Shown in pieces: positions 17,964 through 28,620 of a DNA stretch of 64,000 nucleotides (position 1 is its first letter; each line of letters opens with the position of its first letter). The DNA is taken from positions 1 through 64,000 of the forward strand of contig JAGWRO010000024.1 of the NCBI GenBank assembly GCA_028876495.1, in the 5' to 3' direction. The position numbers and the translations under genes were made by a program. The notes beneath the pieces were generated by a model, which had not been told where the DNA came from, made no database searches, and worked only from the letters and a program-made list of their open reading frames with translations. The DNA comes from Bacteroidota bacterium (lineage in GTDB: Bacteria > Bacteroidota > Bacteroidia > Chitinophagales > Chitinophagaceae).

Positions 17964-20900
17964 ATGGAACAATTTATTGAATTGAAAATTCTCCTTTTCA
18001 ATATTGTTCTTTTGTGCTGTGGAGTAATGGCAAAAGCGCAAACCTTTCCGGATATAAAATTTACCCGCTTAACTGAGAAAAACGGTTTATCAAATGATGG
18101 CGTAACCTATGTAACCCAGGACGATGAAGGATTTATATGGGTAGGCACACACGACGGGCTGAACCGTTTAGATGGTTACCAGGTAAAAAAATTCTACCAT
18201 CATCCTTCAGATGTTCACTCACTGGTGAATAATGATATTGTGAAGGTAATAGCTGGTCCTCAAAAAAACATCGGGATCATCACTAAAGAAGGTTCATGTT
18301 ATTATGATAAAGTGAAAAACTATTTCATAAGCCCGAAGGATAAAAAAGGGAAAGGTGCCGATGGCAACAGTGATGGATATTTTGTGCCGTATTACAACCA
18401 ATTTAATTTATTAAAAGAGCGCCTGCGACTACGACATAACATCATCAATTTCCACAGTAAACAAATCAATTTAAAAGATTTTCAACTCAGTTACGATCAC
18501 CTGTATAAAGATCGGAAAAATAATGTTTGGATTTTGGGAAATCAATTGATTTTGGAAATGGACAGCAATATGCAACAGCTTCTGAACTTATATAAAACAG
18601 ACACTTTTGGCATAATTTCAATGTACCAGGATGCCGACATGAACTATTGGGCAGGCACTTTCCTGGGCGGCCTTCTTAAATTCAGGCCCCAGGATCCCCA
18701 ACCTTTTCACCCAATTCATCTTGCATCCCATGCGTCCATTGTTTATTCAATTACAGAATGGAAAGATAAAAAGAACCGGAGATGGATTGTAACCGGCACC
18801 AACAAAGGCATGATTTTGATAAACCCGGTAACTTATCAGAATAAGTCGTTTCTTCCCGAGAGAGAGAAAGAATTTTCCATACCCGGCAGCGAAGTAAGTT
18901 GTGTTTTTGTTGACCGGCAAAATATTTTGTGGCTCGCTACCAGCGGCGGTGTTGGCTATGTAGAACCGGGCAAGCAACTGATTACCTCGTGGAGTATTTC
19001 ACCGACGGGAGACGAAGTTTCTGACGCCGGCAGCACAGACGGGTCGCAAGCAGGATTTTTCAGTTCTTTTTACAACGACAGTGATTGTTATTGGAGCAGC
19101 AATTTTACTAAACCGGGTTTGATAAAATATGATGACAACGGCAGGATGGAAATGTATTTCAAAAACCTTTGCCCTTCGTGCACGCCGGAAATCCGGGGTT
19201 ATACCAGCCAGGCTTTTGGCATATATCGCCAGCCCAATGGTATTTATTGGTTTTCAACCAATGCAGGTTTGGCAGAATACCAACCGGTTGGCAGGAAATG
19301 GTTTTTTTACCAACCGACAGACGGTTACAGGGAAACGGGATTCAGAACGATAATTCCTTATAACGACAGCTTGCTTTGGATACGTACACGCAATAATGCG
19401 CCTTACGGGATTTATGTTTTTAATACTCACCAAAAAAAATTTATTAAACATTATCATTACGCGGATAGCTGCAGCACCTGCCTGCCCCCTGATTTGATGG
19501 ATATGCTGATCACCAAAAACAAACACATCTATACAACCCCACTCAACCACTTTCTTTATACCTACAATAGTTCGACAGATAATTTTATACCCGTTAAAGC
19601 GGCTAACAATTCTATTGCGTTTCCTGCTACGACTTTTGAATCACTCGCCGAAGATCGATCAGGTAATTTATGGATAGGAACCGTAAATGGGCTTTTTCAG
19701 TTTGATCCCTCTCACAACCGCATTTTAAAAGATTATTCTGCCGATAAAGAATTGGGCGGAGTTGAAATTCTGGCGCTTTGTTTTGATGATGACCAAAACC
19801 TGTGGATGAACACTGAAAGAGGATTATATTGCCTGGTTCACCAAAGTGGCAAGATCTATAATTTTAATACCCATGACGGGCTTCCCGGAAATTCCGTTCC
19901 CGGCTTTTTGGCAAAAGGCAAAAACGGTTACCTGCTTGCCGGCTGTTGGGGAAATGTGATCCATTTTAAACCGTCGGAATTGTTAGAACATTTTCCATCG
20001 GGACAAGTACATTTTTCAGATGCCACGATAATGAACAAAAACTGCTCGTGGCAATATGGAGAAAACAATATTCGCTCACTGACTTTATTACCAGGCCAAC
20101 ATAATTTTTCCGTTGATTTTGCCGTACTCAATTTTGATGGCGAAGCGGGCAACAGGTATTACTATAAAATGGATGGATTGAGCAGTGGCTGGAAAGAAAA
20201 CGAAAACGGGCATTTGTCATTTTATGATTTGCCGCCCGGCAGTTATTTGCTGCATGTAAAAGGGGGCAACAAATATGGCGAAATATTTAAATCGGAAGAC
20301 CTGCTGGCCATCATGGTGAAACCGTTGTGGTGGCAAACCTTGTTGTTCCGCTTGGGTTGCCTGGCCCTGCTGGGTTTGCTTGTATTTTTTCTTTTGAGAA
20401 GAAGGATTCAAAACATAAGACGTGAAGCGGCTTTTAAACAAAAAATTGCCGAAACAGAAATGATGGCCCTGCGTTCGCAAATGAACCCGCATTTTATTTT
20501 CAACAGTCTCAACGGCATAGAGTATTTTATTTTGCATAACGACAAACGACACGCAAGTGTTTATCTCAATAAATTTGCGAGCCTCATAAGAATCATTCTT
20601 TCCAACAGCAGGAAAGATCTCGTTCCTTTTGCCGAAGATCTGCGAACGATCGGCATTTATGTTGACCTGGAACTTTTAAGATTTAATCACAACTTTTGTT
20701 ACGTTACTGATATTGACAAATCCTTACTGGACCTCGATTATCGCGTACCGCCATTATTGATACAGCCTTTTGTGGAAAATGCAATCATTCATGGATTTGC
20801 CCACAGTGACAAGAAAAATCTTGAATTAAAAATATCGGCAAAACCACAGGATGACTATATCCTCTACACCATTGAAGATAATGGTGCAGGGCGCAGCGAA

Positions 20901-21086
20901 GCCTATGCTTACAACAATTTAAATAAGCCCAATCATACCAGCCTTGGTTTACAGATAACACAGGAAAGAATCAGCATTTTCAACCAGCAACACCATGCGC
21001 AAAGCACGATGAATATTGAAGATCTTTACGATGAAAAGCACCAGCCGGCAGGTACACGGGTTACGGTAAAAATTAAAAGCATGTAG
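17964..21086 (+). CDS. Two-component-regulator-propeller sensor with LytS-type histidine kinase
   Basis: N-terminal propeller repeats, Y_Y_Y-like region, TM helix, AETEMMALRSQMNPHFIFNSLNGIEYFI. Confidence 0.9.
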   Translation: MEQFIELKILLFNIVLLCCGVMAKAQTFPDIKFTRLTEKNGLSNDGVTYVTQDDEGFIWVGTHDGLNRLDGYQVKKFYHHPSDVHSLVNNDIVKVIAGPQKNIGIITKEGSCYYDKVKNYFISPKDKKGKGADGNSDGYFVPYYNQFNLLKERLRLRHNIINFHSKQINLKDFQLSYDHLYKDRKNNVWILGNQLILEMDSNMQQLLNLYKTDTFGIISMYQDADMNYWAGTFLGGLLKFRPQDPQPFHPIHLASHASIVYSITEWKDKKNRRWIVTGTNKGMILINPVTYQNKSFLPEREKEFSIPGSEVSCVFVDRQNILWLATSGGVGYVEPGKQLITSWSISPTGDEVSDAGSTDGSQAGFFSSFYNDSDCYWSSNFTKPGLIKYDDNGRMEMYFKNLCPSCTPEIRGYTSQAFGIYRQPNGIYWFSTNAGLAEYQPVGRKWFFYQPTDGYRETGFRTIIPYNDSLLWIRTRNNAPYGIYVFNTHQKKFIKHYHYADSCSTCLPPDLMDMLITKNKHIYTTPLNHFLYTYNSSTDNFIPVKAANNSIAFPATTFESLAEDRSGNLWIGTVNGLFQFDPSHNRILKDYSADKELGGVEILALCFDDDQNLWMNTERGLYCLVHQSGKIYNFNTHDGLPGNSVPGFLAKGKNGYLLAGCWGNVIHFKPSELLEHFPSGQVHFSDATIMNKNCSWQYGENNIRSLTLLPGQHNFSVDFAVLNFDGEAGNRYYYKMDGLSSGWKENENGHLSFYDLPPGSYLLHVKGGNKYGEIFKSEDLLAIMVKPLWWQTLLFRLGCLALLGLLVFFLLRRRIQNIRREAAFKQKIAETEMMALRSQMNPHFIFNSLNGIEYFILHNDKRHASVYLNKFASLIRIILSNSRKDLVPFAEDLRTIGIYVDLELLRFNHNFCYVTDIDKSLLDLDYRVPPLLIQPFVENAIIHGFAHSDKKNLELKISAKPQDDYILYTIEDNGAGRSEAYAYNNLNKPNHTSLGLQITQERISIFNQQHHAQSTMNIEDLYDEKHQPAGTRVTVKIKSM

Positions 21087-21087
21087 C

Positions 21088-21843
21088 ATGACAACAAAAA
21101 GATTAAGGGCGATAATTATAGATGATGAGATGACCAGTTTACAAAACCTGAAACAAAAATTGGTGCAGTTTTGTAAGCCCGTGGATGTGATCGCTGCCAT
21201 TCAAAATCCGGAAGAAGCCATAGTGCTTATCAAAGAACTTCGGCCTGATCTTTTGTTCCTTGATATAGAAATGCCTAAAATGAACGGCTTCAGGATGCTT
21301 GAAGAATTGGGAACCTACGATGCAGAAATTATTTTTACCACCGCCTATAACAATTTCGCCATAGATGCCATGCGCATCAGCGCTTTCGATTACCTGGTAA
21401 AACCGGTATCCATTGAAGAATTGGAAAATGCAGTAAACCGGCTGATTGAAAAGAAATCAATGCAAACGCGTGACCGCCTTAGTGTTTTGAAACAGTCGTT
21501 ACATGAAAATAAAAGCCAGGAAAATAAAATTGCTGTGCCGCTAACTGACGGGCTGCAATTTATTGTGATAAAAGATATCGCAAGGATCGAATCAAGTTCA
21601 AGTTACTCCAGGATTTTCCTTACCAACGGGCAAACGATACTGGTAACTAAATTGCTGAAAGAGTTTGAAGAATTATTGATTCCCTATCGCTTCTTTCGTG
21701 TGCACCACAGCCACCTGATCAATCTCAATTATATCAAAAAATACCTTCGCGGCATCGGAGGCCAGGTGTTGATGGAAAACGGCGACCTGATTGATGTTGC
21801 CCGAAGAAAAAAGGAAGAATTCATCAGCCTGATAAGTATGTAA
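21088..21843 (+). CDS. LytTR-family response regulator
   Basis: AIIIDDE, LLFLDIEMPKMNG, C-terminal FRVHHSHLINLNYIKKYLRG. Confidence 0.92.
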   Translation: MTTKRLRAIIIDDEMTSLQNLKQKLVQFCKPVDVIAAIQNPEEAIVLIKELRPDLLFLDIEMPKMNGFRMLEELGTYDAEIIFTTAYNNFAIDAMRISAFDYLVKPVSIEELENAVNRLIEKKSMQTRDRLSVLKQSLHENKSQENKIAVPLTDGLQFIVIKDIARIESSSSYSRIFLTNGQTILVTKLLKEFEELLIPYRFFRVHHSHLINLNYIKKYLRGIGGQVLMENGDLIDVARRKKEEFISLISM

Positions 21844-21940
21844 ATACAGCCAGCAAACTAAGAAATTTTAAAGATTTTTAATTTAGAATTAGAATCCCAG
21901 GCCGAAACTTGTGCATGCAGGTATAATGCAGGTTTCCACT

Positions 21941-22192
21941 TTACAACTTGCCCATTTTCTTCAAAACTCCTCCTGAAAGAATGATCGCTGAACTATCGGC
22001 AATTTGCAGTTGCATAGAATCTATCTGTGCATGTCCAATGTCCAGTATAGAATGGCCTTTCACCTTTGCATTTACTGAATGAATGATCATTGATTCATTG
22101 CTTTTTATATCATTCGATCCCGTTTCTGCGGGAGGTGGGTTATCACCAAAATTTATCGGGCTTCTTTTTTTTGCAGAAGACTCTTTTTGCTT
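21941..22192 (-). pseudogene. Orphan C-terminal fragment, possibly DUF2807/GIN-like
   Basis: Open frame without plausible start: KQKESSAKKRSPINFGDNPPPAETGSNDIKSNESMIIHSVNAKVKGHSILDIGHAQIDSMQLQIADSSAIILSGGVLKKMGKL*. Confidence 0.5.
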
Positions 22193-22198
22193 CTACAG

Positions 22199-24133
22199 TT
22201 AATAACTCAGCCCATAACCAAACTTATACAACGGATCTTTTGAATCGTAAGGCACGTCTTCCTTTTGATTGCGTACCGCTTCCATGGAAGAAGGCAACTC
22301 TATGGGTAAATGGCCGCCGGGTTTGTATTTCCCGAAAACCACATCCAAAACTGCAGCATCACTGGCGCCAAAATCTGCGAGTAATCCTTTTGCGTTGGCG
22401 CTGATATCAGGAATTACCGCCGGCCTGTCGAGATAGATATCAACAATAGTCGGTACCGTTTTTAATAAATGCAGAATGCTGTCTTTTTGCAGACCTTTAA
22501 AATCAAGATCGCCATGATGAAACATTTTTGCCATCGGGATGTCTGATTTAACAGGATACCACGGAGTGCTTAAACGAATAATAGCAATATCTGCTTCTGA
22601 AGGTTTTTCTACCACCGTTCCATATTTTGCGGCGGTGGCAGAATCAATATCCTTTACATAAATTTTTAATGAACCGCTTTTTAAAGGCAATATATTTTTA
22701 TCATTTTTTAATAAAGTGATGGCCCGGCGTTGAGATTCTTCACCTGCTTTTACAAATTCAGGCTTGCCTACTATCTGTGTGGCTTTAGAAGCGTCTATAT
22801 ATGGATCATCAAATAAACCCAACTCAAATTTTAACCGCAACAACCTGGTAACTGAACTATCAATTCTTTTCTCACTGATCTTTCCTTCTTTCACCAATTG
22901 CACCACCACTTCAGGAATATTTTCGCCACCAAACTGATCTACACCGGCATTAATAATTTTTTCTACACGCTGTGAAGAGTCAAGATTTTGAACGCCCCAG
23001 GCACGGGCAGGCCACAATACACCGCCCATGTGCGTATCCGAAACCAAACCCCAGTCGGTACATACAATGCCATCAAAATGCAATTGATTTCTTAAAAGAC
23101 CGGTAATAATTCCTTTGTTATAAGAGAAGCCGACATGCTCATGCGCAGAATCCATTGGCACACCATAATAAGGCATGATAGCAGTAGTGCCTGCAGCAAT
23201 GGCTGCTTTAAAAGGAATTAAATGATAATCGAAATTATTGCCGGGGTATACCTGTCCTTTTTGAAACGGAAAGTGCGGATCAAGGCCCTCAAACTGCGGG
23301 CCGCCACCGGGAAAATGTTTGGTCATAGTTGCCACACTCTCCGAACCTAAAGTATCTGTTTGAAATCCTTCGATGTAAGCTGTTGCCATCTTAGCGGAAA
23401 GTTGCGCATCTTCGCCAAACGAACCGGCGATCCTTGGCCAGCGTGGCTCCGTTGTCGGGCCAACCTGCGGATGTAAGGCTTCGCGAATGCCCACGGCAAG
23501 ATATTCCTGCCTTGCATCATTGGCGAACTCCCGGGTCAGTTTGGCATCGTCTATAGCAGCAAAACCCAACGGCTCGCACCACTGCGAAAACGAAGCCGCG
23601 CTCATGGCAAAAAGATTTTTAGTGAAATGGCTGCGCGGGTCTGAAGCAATGGTAATAGGAATTCCTAACCTTGTTGAATCTTCTGCATATTTCTGCATAC
23701 TGTCGTACCAATGTGCCAGAGCATCTACAGATGGAATGGCCCAGAGATTGAAATGATTCATTTTTTTATCCCTTACCAATTCCATTGCATTGGGTGCAAA
23801 AGCAAACATTCCTTTTCCCGGTTTATTTTCAATGCTTCCATCATCATTTACCCTCGCACCGTTGATGAACATCATACCGGCTTTTTCTTCAATCGTCATT
23901 TGAGAAAGAAGGTCTTTTACTCTTGCTTCAACCGGCTGCCTGCTGTCTTCATATACATCCAGTTTACCATTCTTATTTAAATCACGAAACGTGTATCCAT
24001 CAACGGTTATTAAATGCGATGAGTTGGCTTTTACCTCATCGGGCACTGTATTTTTTTGGGCTGTTTTGCAGGAAGAAATGGCGAGAGAGACAACGGCAAT
24101 CAGCAGCGTTGCGGGAAGGTTTAATTTAATCAT
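22199..24133 (-). CDS. Glycoside hydrolase family 3 (beta-glucosidase-like) lipoprotein
   Basis: TMTKHFPGGGPQFEGLDPHF, GIVCTDWGLVSDTH, lipobox AISSC. Confidence 0.88.
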   Translation of the reverse strand: MIKLNLPATLLIAVVSLAISSCKTAQKNTVPDEVKANSSHLITVDGYTFRDLNKNGKLDVYEDSRQPVEARVKDLLSQMTIEEKAGMMFINGARVNDDGSIENKPGKGMFAFAPNAMELVRDKKMNHFNLWAIPSVDALAHWYDSMQKYAEDSTRLGIPITIASDPRSHFTKNLFAMSAASFSQWCEPLGFAAIDDAKLTREFANDARQEYLAVGIREALHPQVGPTTEPRWPRIAGSFGEDAQLSAKMATAYIEGFQTDTLGSESVATMTKHFPGGGPQFEGLDPHFPFQKGQVYPGNNFDYHLIPFKAAIAAGTTAIMPYYGVPMDSAHEHVGFSYNKGIITGLLRNQLHFDGIVCTDWGLVSDTHMGGVLWPARAWGVQNLDSSQRVEKIINAGVDQFGGENIPEVVVQLVKEGKISEKRIDSSVTRLLRLKFELGLFDDPYIDASKATQIVGKPEFVKAGEESQRRAITLLKNDKNILPLKSGSLKIYVKDIDSATAAKYGTVVEKPSEADIAIIRLSTPWYPVKSDIPMAKMFHHGDLDFKGLQKDSILHLLKTVPTIVDIYLDRPAVIPDISANAKGLLADFGASDAAVLDVVFGKYKPGGHLPIELPSSMEAVRNQKEDVPYDSKDPLYKFGYGLSY

Positions 24134-24242
24134 ACCAGGTTTACGTTATAAATGAGAGTTGAGCGTTAAGAGTGATTCAGCATTAACCCCTATTCAAATC
24201 TAAAAGTAAAAAAATAAAGCATTCGGGTAAAAGTTATCGGAT

Positions 24243-24348
24243 GCATTTCAAATTATCGCCTGTTGGTGGATACCAACTGGGGCAGTCTGCCGTGGGTGGT
24301 GTCCTCCACTGCCCACAAAAAGCACGGCAAAGCGACACTTTGGAATGC
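24243..24348. repeat. Palindromic intergenic element, copy with gcatttcaaatt...actttggaatgc termini
   Basis: Colinear with the reverse complement of 51163-51271. Confidence 0.75.
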
Positions 24349-24426
24349 AACCCATTTATCCGTTATGAGTTATCAGTTATACTTTAATGTTCAGCATTCG
24401 AAATTCAGCATTCGGTCTTGAAAAGA

Positions 24427-24447
24427 TTGTTGGCGGGACGCCAACAA
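24427..24447. repeat. Hairpin TTGTTGGCG-GGA-CGCCAACAA
   Basis: 9 bp perfect arms. Confidence 0.9.
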
Positions 24448-24554
24448 CAGCTTTAGGTGAATAGTGAATTATGAATCAACTACATTGCCTATTGCCTATT
24501 GCCTATTGCCCATTCACATTCACAATTCCCAATTCACCATTGCCCATTCACCCT

Positions 24555-25022
24555 TCAACTGATCCGGTTCCAAATTAAAGTGCGGATAACCGGTTCTCCA
24601 TCAGGAGTAGTGGTTTCAAGTTGAATTACCAGGTTGTCGCCATTTACTCTCACCTCACGCAAAACGGTGATTCCGATATTCGAAGGTGATACAGAGCCAA
24701 TGAGGGTATGCGCTACCGTACCTGTTTTTTCGTTTACTTCGTAGGTGCCGAAATAGGCATCATATCCATCAGAAGCCGTGGTATTGTTTTTGCCCGTTTC
24801 AAATACTTTCTTTTCCAAATGTTCCGACCTTTCGCGCCTCATAAATTGAGCCTCAAAATGATTTTTAGCATAAGAAACAATTCCTATGGGATCAGCGCCC
24901 AAAACAGGATCAATCCTTTTCTGACCATCTTTGGTCCAATCTTCTCTTGATGTTAACCACCATGTTCCCTGTATATCTTTAGCTATGTTGCCTGAAGGTG
25001 GGGGAAGAATAGAAATACCCAT
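24555..25022 (-). CDS. Lipocalin-like domain protein
   Basis: IQGTWWLTSRE...DPIGIVSYAKNHFEAQFM...YFGTYEV. Confidence 0.65.
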   Translation of the reverse strand: MGISILPPPSGNIAKDIQGTWWLTSREDWTKDGQKRIDPVLGADPIGIVSYAKNHFEAQFMRRERSEHLEKKVFETGKNNTTASDGYDAYFGTYEVNEKTGTVAHTLIGSVSPSNIGITVLREVRVNGDNLVIQLETTTPDGEPVIRTLIWNRIS

Positions 25023-25123
25023 ATCATTTATTTTTACAATTAAAGATACGGTTTAATCATATTTCCTGATGAGATGTGGTAGCAGTAAACGAAGAAATAA
25101 TTACGATTTTTATTTTCTCTTCA

Positions 25124-26320
25124 TCAATCCAATAAATGATAGCATTGAGTAGCGATTTCCAACTCTTCATTCGTAGGAATTACCAGGATCTTTACGCGGG
25201 AGCCTTCCTGGTTTATTTCATGAAACCCTTTTAAACGGCGGTTATTTTTTTCTTCGTCTAATTGTATGCCGAGGTATTCCAGGTTGGTAGAACAGAGTTT
25301 GCGCATCAGGCGGTCGTTTTCCCCCACTCCGCCGGTAAATACGATCGCGTCCAAACCATTAAGTACAGCAGTAAAGGTGCCTATATATTTTCGGATACGA
25401 TAGGCGTACATGTGGTAAGCGAGCAAAGCCTGTTTGTCGCCGTTTTCAATTTTAGCAATAATGTCGCGCATATCGTTAAGCCCTGTCAGTCCTACCATCC
25501 CGCTGTTGTTGTTCAGCATTTCTTTTACTTTTTCCACTTCGTAGCCCAGTTGGTTTACAAGGTAAAAAATCACCGACTGATCAATATCGCCGGCGCGGGT
25601 TCCCATGATCAATCCGTTCATCGGACCAAAGCCCATGCTGGTATCAACAGACTTGCCGCCCTTAACGGCCGTCATGCTGCAACCATTTCCCAAATGAATC
25701 GTAATGATCTTTGAGTCTGTTTTTTGCAGGTACTCAACTGCTTTTCCGCTTACAAATTTGTGGCTGGTACCGTGGAAGCCGTATACACGTATCCCGTATT
25801 CATAATAAAATTTAGAAGGGATGGCATAACGGTACGCTTCTTCAGGAATAGTTTGATGAAACGCTGTATCAAAAACAGCTACCTGCTTTGCATGGGTAAA
25901 TAATTTTTCAGCTACTTCAATCCCTAAATAATTAGCAGGATTGTGCAGCGGCGCCAGCGGAAATAATTTTTTGATCTTGTCTTTAACTTCCTTTGTAATA
26001 ATGGTAGTTGCTGCAAAACTTTCGCCACCATGCACTACCCGATGGCCTACCACGTGTATCTCTGACGGATCTTTAATAACGCCGATTTCTTTATCAGTTA
26101 AAAGTGCGGCCACTTCCTTTAATCCCACAGCATGATCAGTAATTTTCATTACCTGCCTTTTTACCTGCTCCTTTCCCTCTTTAAAAGTTTTATGAATAAT
26201 GGCGGCATCTTCTTCACCAATTCTTTCCACAATACCACTACAAACTACCGCTTCGGAAGGCATTTCGATAAGCTGGTATTTTATAGAACTGCTTCCTGAG
26301 TTGATAACAAAAATATTCAT
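25124..26320 (-). CDS. ackA: Acetate kinase
   Basis: FVINSGSSSIKYQLI, VGHRVVHGGE, FDTAFHQTIPEEAYRYAIP, FHGTSHK, GDIDQSV. Confidence 0.97.
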   Translation of the reverse strand: MNIFVINSGSSSIKYQLIEMPSEAVVCSGIVERIGEEDAAIIHKTFKEGKEQVKRQVMKITDHAVGLKEVAALLTDKEIGVIKDPSEIHVVGHRVVHGGESFAATTIITKEVKDKIKKLFPLAPLHNPANYLGIEVAEKLFTHAKQVAVFDTAFHQTIPEEAYRYAIPSKFYYEYGIRVYGFHGTSHKFVSGKAVEYLQKTDSKIITIHLGNGCSMTAVKGGKSVDTSMGFGPMNGLIMGTRAGDIDQSVIFYLVNQLGYEVEKVKEMLNNNSGMVGLTGLNDMRDIIAKIENGDKQALLAYHMYAYRIRKYIGTFTAVLNGLDAIVFTGGVGENDRLMRKLCSTNLEYLGIQLDEEKNNRRLKGFHEINQEGSRVKILVIPTNEELEIATQCYHLLD

Positions 26321-26343
26321 GCTACAATTTCCGGGATTTTAAT

Positions 26344-28434
26344 TTATGATTGAGCCTGTATGGCGGTGATTACTACTGTATTAAAAATATCGTCTACGGT
26401 ACACCCCCTGCTGAGGTCGTTCACCGGTTTATTTAATCCCTGCAACATAGGGCCGATAGCCACTGCTCCGGTTTCACGCTGAACCGCTTTATAAGTATTA
26501 TTTCCGGTATTGAGATCAGGGAAGATCAACACACTCGCCTGCCCTGCCACTTTTGAATTGGGCAATTTTTGTTTGCCTACTGCAGGATCAACCGCTGCGT
26601 CATATTGAATAGGACCTTCTACCGGAAGGTCGGGCCTGCGCGCTTTTACCAATTCTGTCGCTCTCCTTACTTTTTCCACTTCTTCTCCCTGGCCTGAAGA
26701 ACCGGATGAATAAGACAGCATCGCAATTTTAGGCTCAATGCCAAACATGATGCTGCTTTCTGCAGAAGAGATCGCGATATCAGCCAATTGTTCTGAAGTA
26801 GGTTTCGGTATCACGGCACAATCGCCAAATACGATCACCCGATCTTCGAGACACATAAAAAATACGGATGAAACGGTAGAAACGCCCGGTTTGGTTTTTA
26901 TAAACTGCAACGCCGGCCGTATGGTATGTTGGGTAGTGTTGATAGAACCTGAAACCATTCCATCTGCGTCGCCCTTGTACACCATCATCGTTCCGAAATA
27001 AGCACCATCCTTCATAAAGTCGGCGGCCATGTCCATGTTCACATTTTTTTCTTTTCTCAATTCATATAATGTGGCAGTATAATCGGGCAACAGTGGTGAG
27101 TCCACCGGATTGATAATGGTTACATTCTTCCGGTCAAGTTCGATATTTAATCGCTGCAGAGATGCTTCTATTTCTTCTTTTTTACCAAGAATCGTTAATC
27201 GCACTACCTCTTGCTTCAGCAATTTTGCCGCCGCTTCAAGGATGCGGTCGTCACTGCCTTCAGGTAATACAATATGTTTTTTATGAAGTTTTGCTCTTTT
27301 CACCATCTGGTATTGGAACATCCTTGGCGTAATGCCTTCCGGTTGAGAGGTGACGATCTTATCTATCAAAGAAAGCGTGTCAGTATTTTTTTCAAAAGCG
27401 TTTGTTGCCAAATCAATCTTCAAAGTATTTTCGGGGTAGATCCTTGATTTAACTGCTGCCACTTTATTTACCGTTTCAAAAGTGCCTGTCTGTACCTGCA
27501 CTATCGGCACCACCGTTTCCAAACCTTCTACCAGTTTAATAATAGGTTCATCCGGTGCCAGTCCGCCGGAAAGAACCAGGCCTGCCACTTTCGGATAATT
27601 TTTAGAAAGATTAGCCTGAATCATTGCAATGATAATATCGCCCCTGTCGCCGGGAGTTACGATCAATGTATTTTCCTCCAGGTGGGTAAGGCAATTGCGT
27701 AACTGCATCGCTCCCACAATAAAATGATCTACCGGGTTGGATAAATAATTTTGTCCGAATAATATTTTCCCATCAACCCCTTCTACAATTTCTTTCATGG
27801 TGGGGCTGCTTAGTTCACTGGCATACGGGATTATAGAAGTGAGCAAATAAGGTGGTAACCGCTGGGCAAATAACACATGCAACGGTTCCACATTCAACTG
27901 ATCAACTTTGTTGGCTATTACTGCCAGTAAAGGCACTTCCTTATCCTTTAATATCTGCATGGTAGAGAGCACATTCCGCGTTACATCATCAGGCGTATAA
28001 CCATCTCCTTTGGCTACCAATATGAGTGGAATGGACAAATTTTTGGCGATCTCTACATTCGATGAAAATTCAAATGACGCACCTTCGCCTTCGAAATCCA
28101 TCCCGTCTACCAACACAAAATCGTGCGTATCTTCCAGCTTTTTGTATTTACTGATAATGGTGTCTATTACATAAGCATTGTTGTCTTCACTTCGGAATTT
28201 CAACAATTCAGCATAAGTAAAAGCATAGCAATCATTATAAGTAACATCCAAACCAAAGTGGTCGATCATGGTTTCGATATTGATATCTTTATTGTTACCA
28301 CCATTTTCACGTATCACCGGTTTGAAATAGGCGATCTTCCTGATCTTTCCGAGTAAAATGTTCATTAATCCGAGGGTAATAACCGACTTCCCGCTATTCG
28401 ATTCAGAGGAGGCTACATATATAGCTTTTGACAT
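26344..28434 (-). CDS. pta: Phosphate acetyltransferase (long form with P-loop and DRTGG domains)
   Basis: YVASSESNSGKSVITLGLM; C-terminal PILQGLNKPVNDLSRGCTVDDI-type end (PMLQGLNKPVNDLSRGCTVDDIFNTVVITAIQAQ). Confidence 0.96.
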   Translation of the reverse strand: MSKAIYVASSESNSGKSVITLGLMNILLGKIRKIAYFKPVIRENGGNNKDINIETMIDHFGLDVTYNDCYAFTYAELLKFRSEDNNAYVIDTIISKYKKLEDTHDFVLVDGMDFEGEGASFEFSSNVEIAKNLSIPLILVAKGDGYTPDDVTRNVLSTMQILKDKEVPLLAVIANKVDQLNVEPLHVLFAQRLPPYLLTSIIPYASELSSPTMKEIVEGVDGKILFGQNYLSNPVDHFIVGAMQLRNCLTHLEENTLIVTPGDRGDIIIAMIQANLSKNYPKVAGLVLSGGLAPDEPIIKLVEGLETVVPIVQVQTGTFETVNKVAAVKSRIYPENTLKIDLATNAFEKNTDTLSLIDKIVTSQPEGITPRMFQYQMVKRAKLHKKHIVLPEGSDDRILEAAAKLLKQEVVRLTILGKKEEIEASLQRLNIELDRKNVTIINPVDSPLLPDYTATLYELRKEKNVNMDMAADFMKDGAYFGTMMVYKGDADGMVSGSINTTQHTIRPALQFIKTKPGVSTVSSVFFMCLEDRVIVFGDCAVIPKPTSEQLADIAISSAESSIMFGIEPKIAMLSYSSGSSGQGEEVEKVRRATELVKARRPDLPVEGPIQYDAAVDPAVGKQKLPNSKVAGQASVLIFPDLNTGNNTYKAVQRETGAVAIGPMLQGLNKPVNDLSRGCTVDDIFNTVVITAIQAQS

Positions 28435-28465
28435 TCAGAGAAATTTTAAATAGATTTTTGTTGTG

Positions 28466-28530
28466 CAAAAGTCGGTGAATTTTCCCTAAAGCTCTATGAG
28501 GAAAATCATGGATAAGATTGTTATTAATTA
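28466..28530 (-). promoter_or_regulatory. pta promoter: -7 GACTTTTG (28466-28473), site TGAGGAAAATCA (28497-28508), degenerate site 28519-28530
   Basis: 33 bp from site centre to -7 centre. Confidence 0.45.
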
Positions 28531-28620
28531 ATTCTGTTCCGGAATAATTTTTCTTAACGCATAATTTGCTTCCGGAAAGAAAATGTTTCTATTATAAAAT
28601 CGCCAATGCAAAAAACGAGG

